DNA of 64,000 nucleotides from Arthrobacter sp. ISL-72 (lineage in GTDB: Bacteria > Actinomycetota > Actinomycetes > Actinomycetales > Micrococcaceae), in NCBI RefSeq assembly GCF_018613755.1, contig NZ_JAGGPP010000016.1, positions 57,083 to 121,082 on the forward strand, written 5' to 3'. Both the position numbers and the translations under genes were made by a program. Positions 41,788 through 50,280 of this stretch are shown piece after piece. The notes beneath the pieces were generated by a model, which did not search any database, was not told the origin of the DNA, and saw nothing but the letters and a program-made list of their open reading frames with translations. Numbering within the stretch: position 1 is the first letter of the stretch; each line of letters begins with the position of its first letter.

Positions 41788-42819
41788 ATGGCATCGCAGA
41801 CCCTCCAGTCAGTGCCCGCTGAGCCGGTACCCGAACGGGACGCAGGCAGCGCCGAAGAGGCAGCCCGGCTCGAGGCGGAAGGTCAGGCGTATTTTGACCG
41901 CGTCATGGCGCAGGACTCGCGCATCGAGCCCCGAGACTGGATGCCGGCTGCCTACCGCAAGACCCTCATCCGGCAGATCTCGCAGCACGCGCACTCGGAA
42001 ATCATCGGCATGCAGCCGGAGGCCAACTGGATTTCGCGCGCCCCCAGCCTGAAGCGCAAGGCCATCCTGATGGCCAAGGTCCAGGACGAGGCCGGCCACG
42101 GCCTGTACCTGTACTCGGCGGCCGAGACCCTGGGCCAGACCCGCGACCGGATGATGCAGGACCTGATGGACGGCAAGGCCAAGTACTCCTCCATCTTCAA
42201 CTACCCCGCCCGCACCTGGGCGGACATGGGTGCCATCGGCTGGATGGTGGACGGCGCCGCCATCGCCAACCAGGTGCCGCTGTGCCGCGCCTCCTACGGC
42301 CCCTATGGCCGGGCGATGGTCCGGGTCTGCAAGGAAGAATCCTTCCACCAGCGCCAGGGCTTCGAGATCCTGCTGGAACTCTCCCACGGCACCCCCGAGC
42401 AGAAGCAGATGGCCCAGGAGGCCGTGAACCGCTGGTATGCCCCGGCCCTGATGATGTTCGGCCCGCCGGATGACGATTCACCCAACTCCAAGCAGTCCAT
42501 GGCCTGGAACATCAAGCGGTTCAGCAACGACGAACTGCGGAGCCGCTTCGTCGGCATGATGATGGAGCAGGTCAAGGTCCTGGAGCTCACCCTCCCGGAC
42601 AAGGACATCCGTTTCAACGAAGGGACCAAGAAGTGGGAGTACGGTCCGCTGGACTGGGACGAGTTCCACGAGGTCCTGAAGGGCCGCGGCCCCTGCAACG
42701 CCCAGCGCCTGGAACGGCGCAGGCAGGCGCACGACGACGGCGCCTGGGTCCGCGAGGCAGCCGCGGCGTATGCGGACAAACAAATTCGTAAGCAAGCAGA
42801 GAAGGAATACGCAGCATGA
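41788..42819 (+). CDS. paaA: Phenylacetyl-CoA epoxidase subunit PaaA
   Basis: A 343-residue catalytic subunit of the PaaABC(D)E monooxygenase that forms the ring 1,2-epoxide of phenylacetyl-CoA. Two di-iron motifs are seen: [20 protein letters not shown] and [16 protein letters not shown] (E-x-x-H each), with further acidic residues upstream in [10 protein letters not shown]. It is first in an operon where each gene overlaps the next through paaD (ATGA, GTGA, GTGA). A PaaR-like operator precedes it. Confidence 0.97.
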   Translation: MASQTLQSVPAEPVPERDAGSAEEAARLEAEGQAYFDRVMAQDSRIEPRDWMPAAYRKTLIRQISQHAHSEIIGMQPEANWISRAPSLKRKAILMAKVQDEAGHGLYLYSAAETLGQTRDRMMQDLMDGKAKYSSIFNYPARTWADMGAIGWMVDGAAIANQVPLCRASYGPYGRAMVRVCKEESFHQRQGFEILLELSHGTPEQKQMAQEAVNRWYAPALMMFGPPDDDSPNSKQSMAWNIKRFSNDELRSRFVGMMMEQVKVLELTLPDKDIRFNEGTKKWEYGPLDWDEFHEVLKGRGPCNAQRLERRRQAHDDGAWVREAAAAYADKQIRKQAEKEYAA

Positions 42820-43229
42820 GCCCCCACGGCAACCCCGAAGCCCCGGCCAGCTCCGCTGCCGAAGTAGCCACCGAAGCGGCAAAGGTCCCCGCCGGCCCGG
42901 CCACTCCCGCGGCGGCGGCAGCCGAGGCGAAGGCCGAAGCAACGGACCGCAACGTCTGGCCCATCTGGGAGGTTTTTGTCCGCTCCAGCCGCGGCCTGTC
43001 CCACGTGCACGCCGGATCCCTGCACGCGCCGGACGCCGCCATGGCGCTGCGCAACGCCCGCGATCTGTACACGCGCCGCAACGAGGGGGTGTCCATCTGG
43101 GTTGTTCCGGCGGACGCCATTGCCTCCAGCGACCCGGACGCCAAGGGCGCCTTCTTCGAATCGCCGCAGGGCAAGGACTACCGGCACGCCACGTACTACA
43201 CCAAGAGCGAAGGAGTGAAGCACCTGTGA
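42816..43229 (+). CDS. paaB: Phenylacetyl-CoA epoxidase subunit PaaB
   Basis: A 137-residue subunit with an Ala/Pro-rich N-terminal extension of about 45 residues. The core starts [20 protein letters not shown] and continues [20 protein letters not shown], the standard PaaB pattern. PaaB bridges PaaA and PaaC in the complex. ATG overlaps the paaA stop. Confidence 0.95.
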   Translation: MSPHGNPEAPASSAAEVATEAAKVPAGPATPAAAAAEAKAEATDRNVWPIWEVFVRSSRGLSHVHAGSLHAPDAAMALRNARDLYTRRNEGVSIWVVPADAIASSDPDAKGAFFESPQGKDYRHATYYTKSEGVKHL

Positions 43230-44146
43230 GCACTCCCGAGACCAAAGAAGCACACACCGAAGGCCACGGGGACATCTCCGTCGGCGTCAGCGGTGCCGGC
43301 GCCAGCGGCGACGGTTCGGCCAGCGCCACCCGCATCACGCCGGGCAACGCGCTCCGGCCGGAGGACATCGCGCTCCAGGTCAGCCGCGGCACGGCGAAGC
43401 CCAGCGAGGACGCCGCGGAGTTTGCCCTGCGCCTGGGCGACGACGCCCTGGTCCTGGCCCAGCGCCTGGGCCACTGGATCTCCCGCGCCCCGGAGCTGGA
43501 GGAGGACGTGGCCCTGGGCAACATCGCCCTGGACCAGCTGGGGCATGCGCGCTCCTTCCTGAGCTACGCCGGCGGACTGAACGGCAAGAGCGAGGACGAT
43601 CTTGCCTACTTCCGCGGTGAGGAGGAGTTCCGCTCGCTTGAGCTGTTCGAGCAGCCCAACGGGGACTTCGCCGTCACCATCGCCCGGCAGTTCGTGGTGA
43701 GCTACTACCAGTTCGAGCTCTACCGCCGGCTCACCGAATCCACGGACTCCACCCTGGCCGGCATCGCCGCCAAGGCCGTCAAGGAAGTGGACTACCACCG
43801 GGACCACAGCGCCCAGTGGGTGCTGCGCCTGGCCCTCGGCACGGACGAGTCCCGGCAGCGGATCATCCACGGCTTCAAGGTCATCTGGCCCTACGTTGAC
43901 GAGCTGTTCCGCGACGACGAACTCACCGGCCGCCTCGCGGAGTCCGGCGCCGGCGTCGAGCCTTCCAGCCTGCGCGCGGACTTTGACCGGCTTACCGGCG
44001 AGGTCCTGGCCGAGGCGGAGCTTGAGGTTCCGCAGGTTCCGGCCGCGGGCGGCGGCGGACGCCAGGGCAAGCACTCCGAGCACCTGGGCTACCTGCTGGC
44101 CGAGATGCAGGTCCTGGCCCGCCAGTTCCCCGGAGCGAGCTGGTGA
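43226..44146 (+). CDS. paaC: Phenylacetyl-CoA epoxidase subunit PaaC
   Basis: A 306-residue ferritin-like structural subunit from GTG at 43226, which overlaps the paaB stop; the longer frame from 42770 is an artefact. After a Gly/Ala/Ser-rich extension of about 35 residues, LRLGDDALVLAQRLGHWISR and NIALDQLGHARSFLSYAG match PaaC, as do VKEVDYHRDHSAQWVLRL and FDRLTGEVLAEAEL. It holds PaaA in its active form. Confidence 0.95.
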   Translation: MSTPETKEAHTEGHGDISVGVSGAGASGDGSASATRITPGNALRPEDIALQVSRGTAKPSEDAAEFALRLGDDALVLAQRLGHWISRAPELEEDVALGNIALDQLGHARSFLSYAGGLNGKSEDDLAYFRGEEEFRSLELFEQPNGDFAVTIARQFVVSYYQFELYRRLTESTDSTLAGIAAKAVKEVDYHRDHSAQWVLRLALGTDESRQRIIHGFKVIWPYVDELFRDDELTGRLAESGAGVEPSSLRADFDRLTGEVLAEAELEVPQVPAAGGGGRQGKHSEHLGYLLAEMQVLARQFPGASW

Positions 44147-44682
44147 CTGCCGTGGTGGAGCATGTGACGGAACAGCAGAAGGCCTGGGACCTGGCCGCCA
44201 CGGTGTGCGATCCGGAGATCCCGGTGCTCACCATTGCGGACCTGGGCATCCTCCGGGACGTGCAGGTGACAGAGGAGAAGAACGACGACGGCGGCACGGC
44301 GCCCGCCGTCCACGTCACCATCACGCCCACCTACTCGGGCTGCCCGGCGATGGACGCCATCCGCGACGACCTCAACGCGGCCTTCGCCAAGGAGGGCTAC
44401 CCGGCCGTGCACGTTGACCTGGTGCTCTCGCCGGCCTGGACCACGGACTGGATGACCGAGTCCGGCAAGGCCAAGCTGGAGGAGTACGGCATCGCGCCGC
44501 CGTCGGGCCACTCGAATGCACTCCGCCATGCCGGCCCCGTCCGGCTGAGCCTGGCCGTCAAATGCCCGCAGTGTTCATCGCTGAACACCAAGGAACTCAC
44601 CCGCTTCGGTTCCACCTCCTGCAAGGCGCTGTACGTCTGCCAGGACTGCAAGGAACCGTTCGACTATTTCAAAGTTTTGTAA
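44143..44682 (+). CDS. paaD: Phenylacetate degradation protein PaaD (MIP18/SufT-like)
   Basis: A 179-residue protein. The DUF59 domain shows VCDPEIPVLTIADLGILRDV and TITPTYSGCPAMDAIRDDL. The C-terminal zinc-ribbon Cys pairs CPQC and CQDC are retained. PaaD is needed to mature Fe-S or di-iron centres of the epoxidase complex. GTG at 44143 overlaps the paaC stop. Confidence 0.95.
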   Translation: MTAVVEHVTEQQKAWDLAATVCDPEIPVLTIADLGILRDVQVTEEKNDDGGTAPAVHVTITPTYSGCPAMDAIRDDLNAAFAKEGYPAVHVDLVLSPAWTTDWMTESGKAKLEEYGIAPPSGHSNALRHAGPVRLSLAVKCPQCSSLNTKELTRFGSTSCKALYVCQDCKEPFDYFKVL

Positions 44683-44697
44683 GGAACAGGTGCTCCC

Positions 44698-45924
44698 ATG
44701 ACTGTTGTCCGCCAGACCGCCGCCGAGCAGGCGGCAGCCACCGGCCGCCGTCGTGCGTCCTTCCACACGCTGGCCGTGGATGAAGTCCGCCGGCTTACGG
44801 ACGATGCCATCGAGGTGACGTTCGCCGTCCCCGCGGAGCTGGCCGGCCAGTACGACTACCTGCCGGGCCAGTACGTTGCCCTGCGCACCACCATGCCGGA
44901 TGAGAACGGTGTGCCGCACGAGGTGCGCCGCAGCTACTCCATCTGCGCGGAGCCGAGGAGCTTCGCGGACGGCACCAGCGAGATCCGGGTGGCCGTCAAG
45001 AAGGACTTGGGCGGGCTGTTTTCCACGTGGGCGAACGCCGAATTGAAGGCGGGGGACACCCTGGATGTGATGAGCCCCATGGGCGCGTTCGTCTCCAAGC
45101 ACGGCCGGGACGGCAATCTCGTTGACCAGAACATCATGAACTCCATGAACCATCCCGAGGAGCTGGCGGGGGAGCCGGGGAACTTCGTGGCCATCGCCGC
45201 AGGGTCCGGCATCACCCCGGTGATCGCCATCGCCCGCACGCTGCTTGCCGCTCACCCGGAGACCCGCTTCGACCTGATCTACGCCAACAAGGCCGCCATG
45301 GACGTGATGTTCCTGGAGGAGCTGGCGGACCTGAAGGACAAGTACCCGTCGCGCCTGGCCCTGCACCACGTTCTGTCCCGCGAGCAGCGCATCGCGCCGC
45401 TGCTGAGCGGAAGGATCGACGCCGAGAAGCTCCAGGCGCTGCTGGGCACCGCCATCCATGCGGACGACGTGGACGAGTGGTTCCTGTGCGGGCCGTTCGA
45501 GCTGGTGCAGCTGTGCCGGGACACCCTGGCGGCCCGCGGCGTGAAGCCCGAGCACATCCGCTTCGAGCTGTTCACCTCGGGCAAGCCGGACCGCCCCGAG
45601 GGCAATATCGGCCGGCCGGTGGTTACCGACGAATCCCAGGACACGTACAAGATCACGTTCAAGCTGGACGGCCTCGAGGGCAACGTGGCCAGCCCCACAC
45701 ATGCCCGCGAATCCATCCTCAACGCCGCCCTGCGCGTGCGCCCGGACGTTCCCTTCGCGTGTGCCGGGGGAGTGTGCGGGACCTGCCGGGCCAAGGTGGT
45801 CACGGGCAAGGTGACCATGGACGAAAACTACGCCCTGGAGCAGGATGAACTGGACAAGGGCTACGTGCTCACCTGCCAGTCCCACCCCACCACCGAGGAA
45901 GTCACCGTCGACTTCGACGTCTAA
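44698..45924 (+). CDS. paaE: Phenylacetyl-CoA epoxidase reductase PaaE
   Basis: A 408-residue reductase that passes electrons from NADPH to PaaA. FAD-binding motif VRRSYSICAEP and phosphate-binding FVAIAAGSGITPVIAIARTL precede the nucleotide-binding domain (EWFLCGPFELVQ). The C-terminal plant-type 2Fe-2S site is CAGGVCGTCRAKVV with the fourth Cys in YVLTCQSHP. It follows paaD by 15 nt. Confidence 0.96.
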   Translation: MTVVRQTAAEQAAATGRRRASFHTLAVDEVRRLTDDAIEVTFAVPAELAGQYDYLPGQYVALRTTMPDENGVPHEVRRSYSICAEPRSFADGTSEIRVAVKKDLGGLFSTWANAELKAGDTLDVMSPMGAFVSKHGRDGNLVDQNIMNSMNHPEELAGEPGNFVAIAAGSGITPVIAIARTLLAAHPETRFDLIYANKAAMDVMFLEELADLKDKYPSRLALHHVLSREQRIAPLLSGRIDAEKLQALLGTAIHADDVDEWFLCGPFELVQLCRDTLAARGVKPEHIRFELFTSGKPDRPEGNIGRPVVTDESQDTYKITFKLDGLEGNVASPTHARESILNAALRVRPDVPFACAGGVCGTCRAKVVTGKVTMDENYALEQDELDKGYVLTCQSHPTTEEVTVDFDV

Positions 45925-46026
45925 GCATCACTACCAAAAACTAGAACTGGGCCCACGCCCGCAGGGTTCCCTGGCCGAGCTTGCGAGGTTAGGGTGCGGG
46001 TGGGGACGGCCACGAACAGGAGCCCC

Positions 46027-46809
46027 ATGATCTCCCTCTCCATCGCCAGCGGCATCGCCGAGGTTGTGCTGGACGCACCGCAGAAGCTGAACTCGCTGGA
46101 CGAGCAGGCGCTCAAGGATTTAACCCAGGCGTACGACGACGCCGCTGCCGCCGCCTCGCGCGGGGAGGTGCGGGCGCTGCTGCTCAGGGGAGAGGGACGG
46201 GCCTTCTGCGCGGGCCGGGACATTGCGGGCGTGACACCTGAGACGGATGACGTCCAGGGGTACCTGGGCGGCCTGGTGCAGCCGCTGCTGCAGAAGATGA
46301 GCTCCTTCCCAGCTCCCACGTTCGCGGCGGCGCACGGCGCCTGCCTGGGCGTGGGGCTTGGCCTTCTCCTGGCCACGGACGTGGTGTACGTGGCGGAGGA
46401 CGCCAAGTTCGGCTCCCCGTTCGCAAAGCTGGGCGCCACGCTGGACTCCGGCGGGCACTGGTACTTCACCGAGCGGCTGGGCATGCACCGGACGCTGGAC
46501 CTGATCTACACGGCCGAGCTGATGACCGGTGCCGAGGCCGTGGCGCAGGGAATGTTCAGCCGGGCCATGCCGGCTTCTGAGCTGCTTGAGTCCACCCGCG
46601 TTATTGTGGGGCGGGTGGCCTCGGGCGCCACGGGGGCGTTCACCGCCAGCAAGGAGCTGGTGGCGCACATCCGCGACCAGCGGCTGGGGCTGTGGGCGTC
46701 CATGGAAGAGGAGAACGCCGAGCAGGCCCGGCTGTGCAAGTCCCAGGACTACGCGGAGGGCTTCAAGGCATTTCAGGAGAAGCGCACTCCGGTGTTCAAG
46801 GGCCTTTAG
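46027..46809 (+). CDS. Enoyl-CoA hydratase/isomerase, probable PaaG-type
   Basis: A 260-residue crotonase-fold protein; ATG at 46027 follows AGGAG. LRGEGRAFCAGRDIAG and AAHGACLGVGLGLLLATDVV form the oxyanion hole, and GSPFAKLGATLDSGGHWYFT continues the active site in the manner of PaaG/PaaB isomerases. It lies about 100 nt after paaE and could isomerise the epoxide to the oxepin-CoA. Other enzymes of ring cleavage and beta-oxidation (PaaZ, PaaF, PaaH, PaaJ) are not in this window. A generic enoyl-CoA hydratase is the alternative. Confidence 0.85.
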   Translation: MISLSIASGIAEVVLDAPQKLNSLDEQALKDLTQAYDDAAAAASRGEVRALLLRGEGRAFCAGRDIAGVTPETDDVQGYLGGLVQPLLQKMSSFPAPTFAAAHGACLGVGLGLLLATDVVYVAEDAKFGSPFAKLGATLDSGGHWYFTERLGMHRTLDLIYTAELMTGAEAVAQGMFSRAMPASELLESTRVIVGRVASGATGAFTASKELVAHIRDQRLGLWASMEEENAEQARLCKSQDYAEGFKAFQEKRTPVFKGL

Positions 46810-46835
46810 CCGCGGCGCCTGACCCGCGACGGCGG

Positions 46836-47795
46836 CTAACCTGCGGCACCTGCCGCGGGGTCGTCCTTCATGGTGACGCTGTCCGACAGATCCGACCAAA
46901 GCTCCAGTTCTGTCGGCAGGTTGGCGGGGCAGGCAAGGGTGAGTTCCATCAGGCCGTCTGCGGCGGGCATGGAGCGCACCGCGATCCGGTACACCAAGTC
47001 CACGTCGCTCCTGTTCTTGAAACGAAGTTCGGCTTCCTGGAGTTCGATCCCGTGGCCATCGGGGTTCCGCAGCTTGGTGTAGTGCGAGTCGGCGTCGGTC
47101 ACCACAGTTACGGCCGAGCCAGCGGACGCTTTGACCCCTTCAATCTCGGACTGCATTGTGGCCATGGTGGCTATTTCATCGGTGAGGGCTTCGGTGGGCG
47201 GCAGGATTGCCTGGTGGGTGGTGAAGAGGCAGGGGTTGTCACTGCTGCGGTACTGGATGGTGCCACCCTTGGCGTCTGACACGGTCCAGCCGTCCGGGAT
47301 TGCGGTGGACCAGACCGGCGGCGCCGTGAAGTCGGCCTCCTCGAAGAGGTAGATGGCCTCGTCCATGGGTGCTGCCGAAGAGTCGTCGGTCGTGGCCTCC
47401 TCGGCTTCCGCTGACTGCGAGCTGCCAGCTGTCTCCGAGCTCGCGGCGGTCTCCGTAGGGGCCGGGACAACTTCCCGAGCTTTGGCTGATCCGATGCCGC
47501 CCAGGACCATCACACCAGCCACTGCCAGTACTGCCGCGCCGCCCACGCCGCCGGCAACCCATCCCCAGACGGGGATGCCGCGCTTCGGCGGGGTCTGGCC
47601 GTACTGTGCTGGGTCGGGCTGGCTGTATTGTCCGGGCTCGCCGTACGGCTGCTGGCCGAAGTTGTACTGGTCGGCCCGCGGGGGATAGGGTGGCTGCTCG
47701 AAACCCTGCTGGCCCTGGTGGTTTTGCTGGCTTGGCTGTTGCCATCCGTTGTGCTCTGGCTGCTGCGGTACGCCGGGCTGTTGGTCGTTGCTCAT
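46836..47795 (-). CDS. Single-pass membrane protein with Gln/Pro-rich N-terminus, 319 aa
   Basis: From ATG at 47795 (MSNDQQPGVPQQPEHNGW) the first 70 residues are rich in Gln, Pro and Tyr. One membrane helix follows (VWGWVAGGVGGAAVLAVAGV, about 76-95), then an acidic Ser/Glu/Thr linker and an extracellular domain of about 170 residues with DNPCLFTTHQAIL and LTLACPANLP, whose two Cys could form a disulfide. This is a common actinobacterial architecture (septal or wall-associated) with no assigned function here. It is convergent with the enoyl-CoA hydratase gene. Confidence 0.75.
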   Translation of the reverse strand: MSNDQQPGVPQQPEHNGWQQPSQQNHQGQQGFEQPPYPPRADQYNFGQQPYGEPGQYSQPDPAQYGQTPPKRGIPVWGWVAGGVGGAAVLAVAGVMVLGGIGSAKAREVVPAPTETAASSETAGSSQSAEAEEATTDDSSAAPMDEAIYLFEEADFTAPPVWSTAIPDGWTVSDAKGGTIQYRSSDNPCLFTTHQAILPPTEALTDEIATMATMQSEIEGVKASAGSAVTVVTDADSHYTKLRNPDGHGIELQEAELRFKNRSDVDLVYRIAVRSMPAADGLMELTLACPANLPTELELWSDLSDSVTMKDDPAAGAAG

Positions 47796-47974
47796 GATGT
47801 CCCCCAATGTGTTCGTGAAAGCTGCAACCAGCAGTATTTCCGAAAAGAGGAAACCCCGCGATGGGTAGGAGTGCCCATGCGTTCCGGGGCGGTGCCTTTC
47901 GAAACCGTCGAAACCTGCGTCGAAATCTTGGACCGCGATTGCCAGTTTCCTCCAACGATTTGTATGGTTCAGCT

Positions 47975-48868
47975 ATGACTTTGGGGAAAACCGTTAAAAA
48001 GGCCGTCATTCCTGCTGCCGGATTGGGAACTCGTTTCCTGCCCGCTACCAAGGCAATGCCGAAGGAAATGCTGCCCGTTGTGGACCAGCCGGCAATTCAG
48101 TACGTGGTGGAGGAAGCCGTCAAGGCTGGCCTTACGGATCTGCTGATGATCACCGGCCGCCAGAAACGGGCCCTGGAGGACCACTTTGACCGGGCCCCCT
48201 ACCTGGAGCAGACGCTGGAGCGGAAGGGCGACCAAGATAAGCTGGAGGCCGTCCAGCATGCGTCCAACCTGGCGCCGCTGCACTACCTGCGCCAGGGCGA
48301 TCCCAAGGGCCTGGGCCACGCGGTGTTGTGTGCCCGCCAGCACGTGGGGGACGAGCCGTTTGCAGTCCTGCTGGGCGATGACCTCATCGACGAGCGTGAC
48401 GAGCTACTTAGCACCATGATCGATGTGCAGGCCAAGACCGGCGGCTCAGTGATTGCGCTCATCGAGGTGGACCCGTCGCAGATTAGCGCTTACGGCTGCG
48501 CGGACATCACCCCGGTCGACGGCGAGAACTTCTTCCATGTGAACCGACTGGTGGAGAAGCCTTCCGTGGAGGAGGCGCCGTCCAACCTGGCCGTTATCGG
48601 CCGCTACGTTCTGCACCCGGCCGTCTTCGACGTCTTGGAGAAGACGGAACCTGGACGCGGTGGGGAGATTCAGCTGACGGATGCACTGCAGATTCTGGCC
48701 AAAACGGAGGGCGATGGGGGCGGCGTGTACGGTGTCGTGTTCCGCGGGCGCCGATACGACACCGGTGACAAGTTCAGCTACATCAAGGCGGTCATTTCCC
48801 TAGCCTCGGAGCGGGTGGACTTCGGTGAAGACCTGAAGGCGTGGATGAAGGAATTCGTCAACGACTGA
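47975..48868 (+). CDS. galU: UTP--glucose-1-phosphate uridylyltransferase
   Basis: A 297-residue enzyme making UDP-glucose. I start at ATG 47975 (MTLGKTVKKAVIPAAG); the upstream frame is antisense to the neighbouring gene. GLGTRFLPATKAMPKEMLPV is the nucleotide-binding signature, and VLLGDDLIDERD and VEKPSVEEAPSNLAVIGRYV fit GalU. UDP-glucose is a likely precursor for the polymer made by the locus downstream. It has its own short promoter region (47796-47974). Confidence 0.95.
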   Translation: MTLGKTVKKAVIPAAGLGTRFLPATKAMPKEMLPVVDQPAIQYVVEEAVKAGLTDLLMITGRQKRALEDHFDRAPYLEQTLERKGDQDKLEAVQHASNLAPLHYLRQGDPKGLGHAVLCARQHVGDEPFAVLLGDDLIDERDELLSTMIDVQAKTGGSVIALIEVDPSQISAYGCADITPVDGENFFHVNRLVEKPSVEEAPSNLAVIGRYVLHPAVFDVLEKTEPGRGGEIQLTDALQILAKTEGDGGGVYGVVFRGRRYDTGDKFSYIKAVISLASERVDFGEDLKAWMKEFVND

Positions 48869-48874
48869 TTGCTT

Positions 48875-49372
48875 TCACAATCCCTCGGCGGACGGGCTCG
48901 ATGCTGAAAAGCGTTGGGCCCGCCTCTTTTTAAGGAATCGAAGGAATTTTCCGGCCAAAAGGCATCCTATGACTGCACCGGCAGTGTTTGTGACAAGATC
49001 CAACGGGCTTGCGAAGCGGTCGTGAAGAAACAGGGCCTGGCCCAGTTCCATGCAACTCGACACCAGCAAGCCGAATGCTGAGACCTGCCACCACTGTTTC
49101 CGCGGGAAGGCAAGGAAAGCGACAATTCCTAAAGGGACAAACATCGCCACGTTGGCAGAAGCTTCAACGAAACTGTAGTTGACCCACGGTGGCAGTCCCC
49201 GCCAGTGGAGGAAAAATAAAGTAGCTGCCAGCTGGCCTTGCACGGGTTTGTCCACGGGGCTCGGCCAGAAACCCACGATAGCTAGGAACGCCATCATCAG
49301 TGCAAGCACTGCCCGCCATACGTCGGGCTTGTGTAGGAGCATCATGGGACCTGTCAGCGTGGTCTGCGTCAA
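48875..49372 (-). CDS. VanZ family membrane protein
   Basis: A 165-residue protein with four hydrophobic segments. WVNYSFVEASANVAMFVPLG and MELGQALFLHDRFASPLDLV followed by NTAGAVIGCLLA are the VanZ-like signatures (N-x-x-x-F-x-P and D-x-x-x-N-x-x-G). VanZ-like proteins often neighbour capsule or lipid-linked polymer genes; the function is not established. It is convergent with galU (6-nt gap). Confidence 0.88.
   Translation of the reverse strand: MTQTTLTGPMMLLHKPDVWRAVLALMMAFLAIVGFWPSPVDKPVQGQLAATLFFLHWRGLPPWVNYSFVEASANVAMFVPLGIVAFLAFPRKQWWQVSAFGLLVSSCMELGQALFLHDRFASPLDLVTNTAGAVIGCLLAGKFLRFLKKRRAQRFSASSPSAEGL
48887..48931 (+). terminator. Possible galU terminator inside the VanZ gene end
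   Basis: GGCGG (48887-48891) can pair with CCGCC (48920-48924), followed closely by a run of five T residues (48927-48931). The stem is short and the loop long, so this is tentative. Confidence 0.35.
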
Positions 49373-49442
49373 TATTTTCCCCCTTGGCTCTTATGACTAC
49401 CACAAGCACCCGGATCCCTTGTAAGAATTCCCCGTTAAATGC

Positions 49443-49488
49443 AGAAGGTGGGTGGCTCTCCGGTTTCCCGGGAGCGCACCCACCTTCT
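49443..49488 (-). terminator. Terminator of the sortase-substrate gene
   Basis: AGAAGGTGGGTG (49443-49454) pairs perfectly with CACCCACCTTCT (49477-49488), with further partial pairing inside the loop. It starts 20 nt beyond the stop codon of the minus-strand gene at 49509. Confidence 0.85.
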
Positions 49489-49508
49489 TTGGTGCTTGTT
49501 ACTTAGCC

Positions 49509-50111
49509 TTAGGCTGCGGCCTCAGCCTTGGCGCGGCGGCGAACCACAACTACCGAGGTTGCGCCGGCAGCCAGTGCGCCTGCGCCCACCAGCGACCAGA
49601 GAAGCAGGCTTGCGTCTGCGCCGGTCTCGGCAAGGCCACCATTGTTGTTAGCCAGCGGGGCGCCACCGGTGCCAGCAGCCGAAGCCTCGACGGTCACCGT
49701 TGCGCTGTAGGTCCTGCCGGACGTGGCTCCGGTCGCCGTCACCGTGTAAGTCCCGGCTTCGCTGATGCTAAGCGGGAAAGCGAAGCTACCGTCCGATGCT
49801 GCGGTGGTGGAGAAGCTCTGCGGCGCCAGCGGCAGGGTGATTTTGACCGGTACCGCCAGGCTGGGGCCGGCGGCAGTGCCGGTGCCGGCAGCAGACGGCG
49901 CCCCGACCGGGGTAACGGTGATGGTGATCGGTTCGTTGTTGAAGAAGGCAGCTGCGCGCCCCCGGAAGGTGAATGTCTCGCCCGGGCCGGGCGAGGCATT
50001 GTCTACCGCAGCCACTGCGGCAGGTGCCGGGTACTGGGCTGCGACGGCCGGAACGGCGCCGATGAGTGCGATGGAACCTGCAAGTGCTAGTGCTGCCAGT
50101 GATTTCTTCAT
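49509..50111 (-). CDS. Cell-wall-anchored surface protein with LAETG sorting signal
   Basis: From ATG at 50111 (AGGGGGA upstream) the product has 200 residues. Sec signal MKKSLAALALAGSIALIGAV ends at AVAA. The mature part is an Ig-like/bacterial beta-sandwich (GETFTFRGRAAAFFNNEPIT ... GTYTVTATGATSG). The C-terminus has LAETGADA, a hydrophobic span and VVRRRAKAEAAA: the LAxTG form used by class E sortases of high-GC Gram-positives. It has its own promoter region (50112-50280) and a strong terminator. No sortase gene is in the window. Confidence 0.85.
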   Translation of the reverse strand: MKKSLAALALAGSIALIGAVPAVAAQYPAPAAVAAVDNASPGPGETFTFRGRAAAFFNNEPITITVTPVGAPSAAGTGTAAGPSLAVPVKITLPLAPQSFSTTAASDGSFAFPLSISEAGTYTVTATGATSGRTYSATVTVEASAAGTGGAPLANNNGGLAETGADASLLLWSLVGAGALAAGATSVVVVRRRAKAEAAA

Positions 50112-50280
50112 GAGTCCCCCTGAGACCGTAATACGATTTGTCACGTGATTTGGTGGAGATTTCCGATCCCTCGAGTGACCGTAGGTTGAAATCTCATTGT
50201 CGTGCCCAAAGAGAGAGTAGCACCCGTGACCAGTGTTACCAAAGTGAATCAAGTCGCTTTACATACTATTAACGTAAATT

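Noticed and set aside
42770..43225. N-terminal extension of PaaC
   Set aside because: It runs through paaB in another frame; GTG 43226 overlapping the paaB stop fits the operon pattern.
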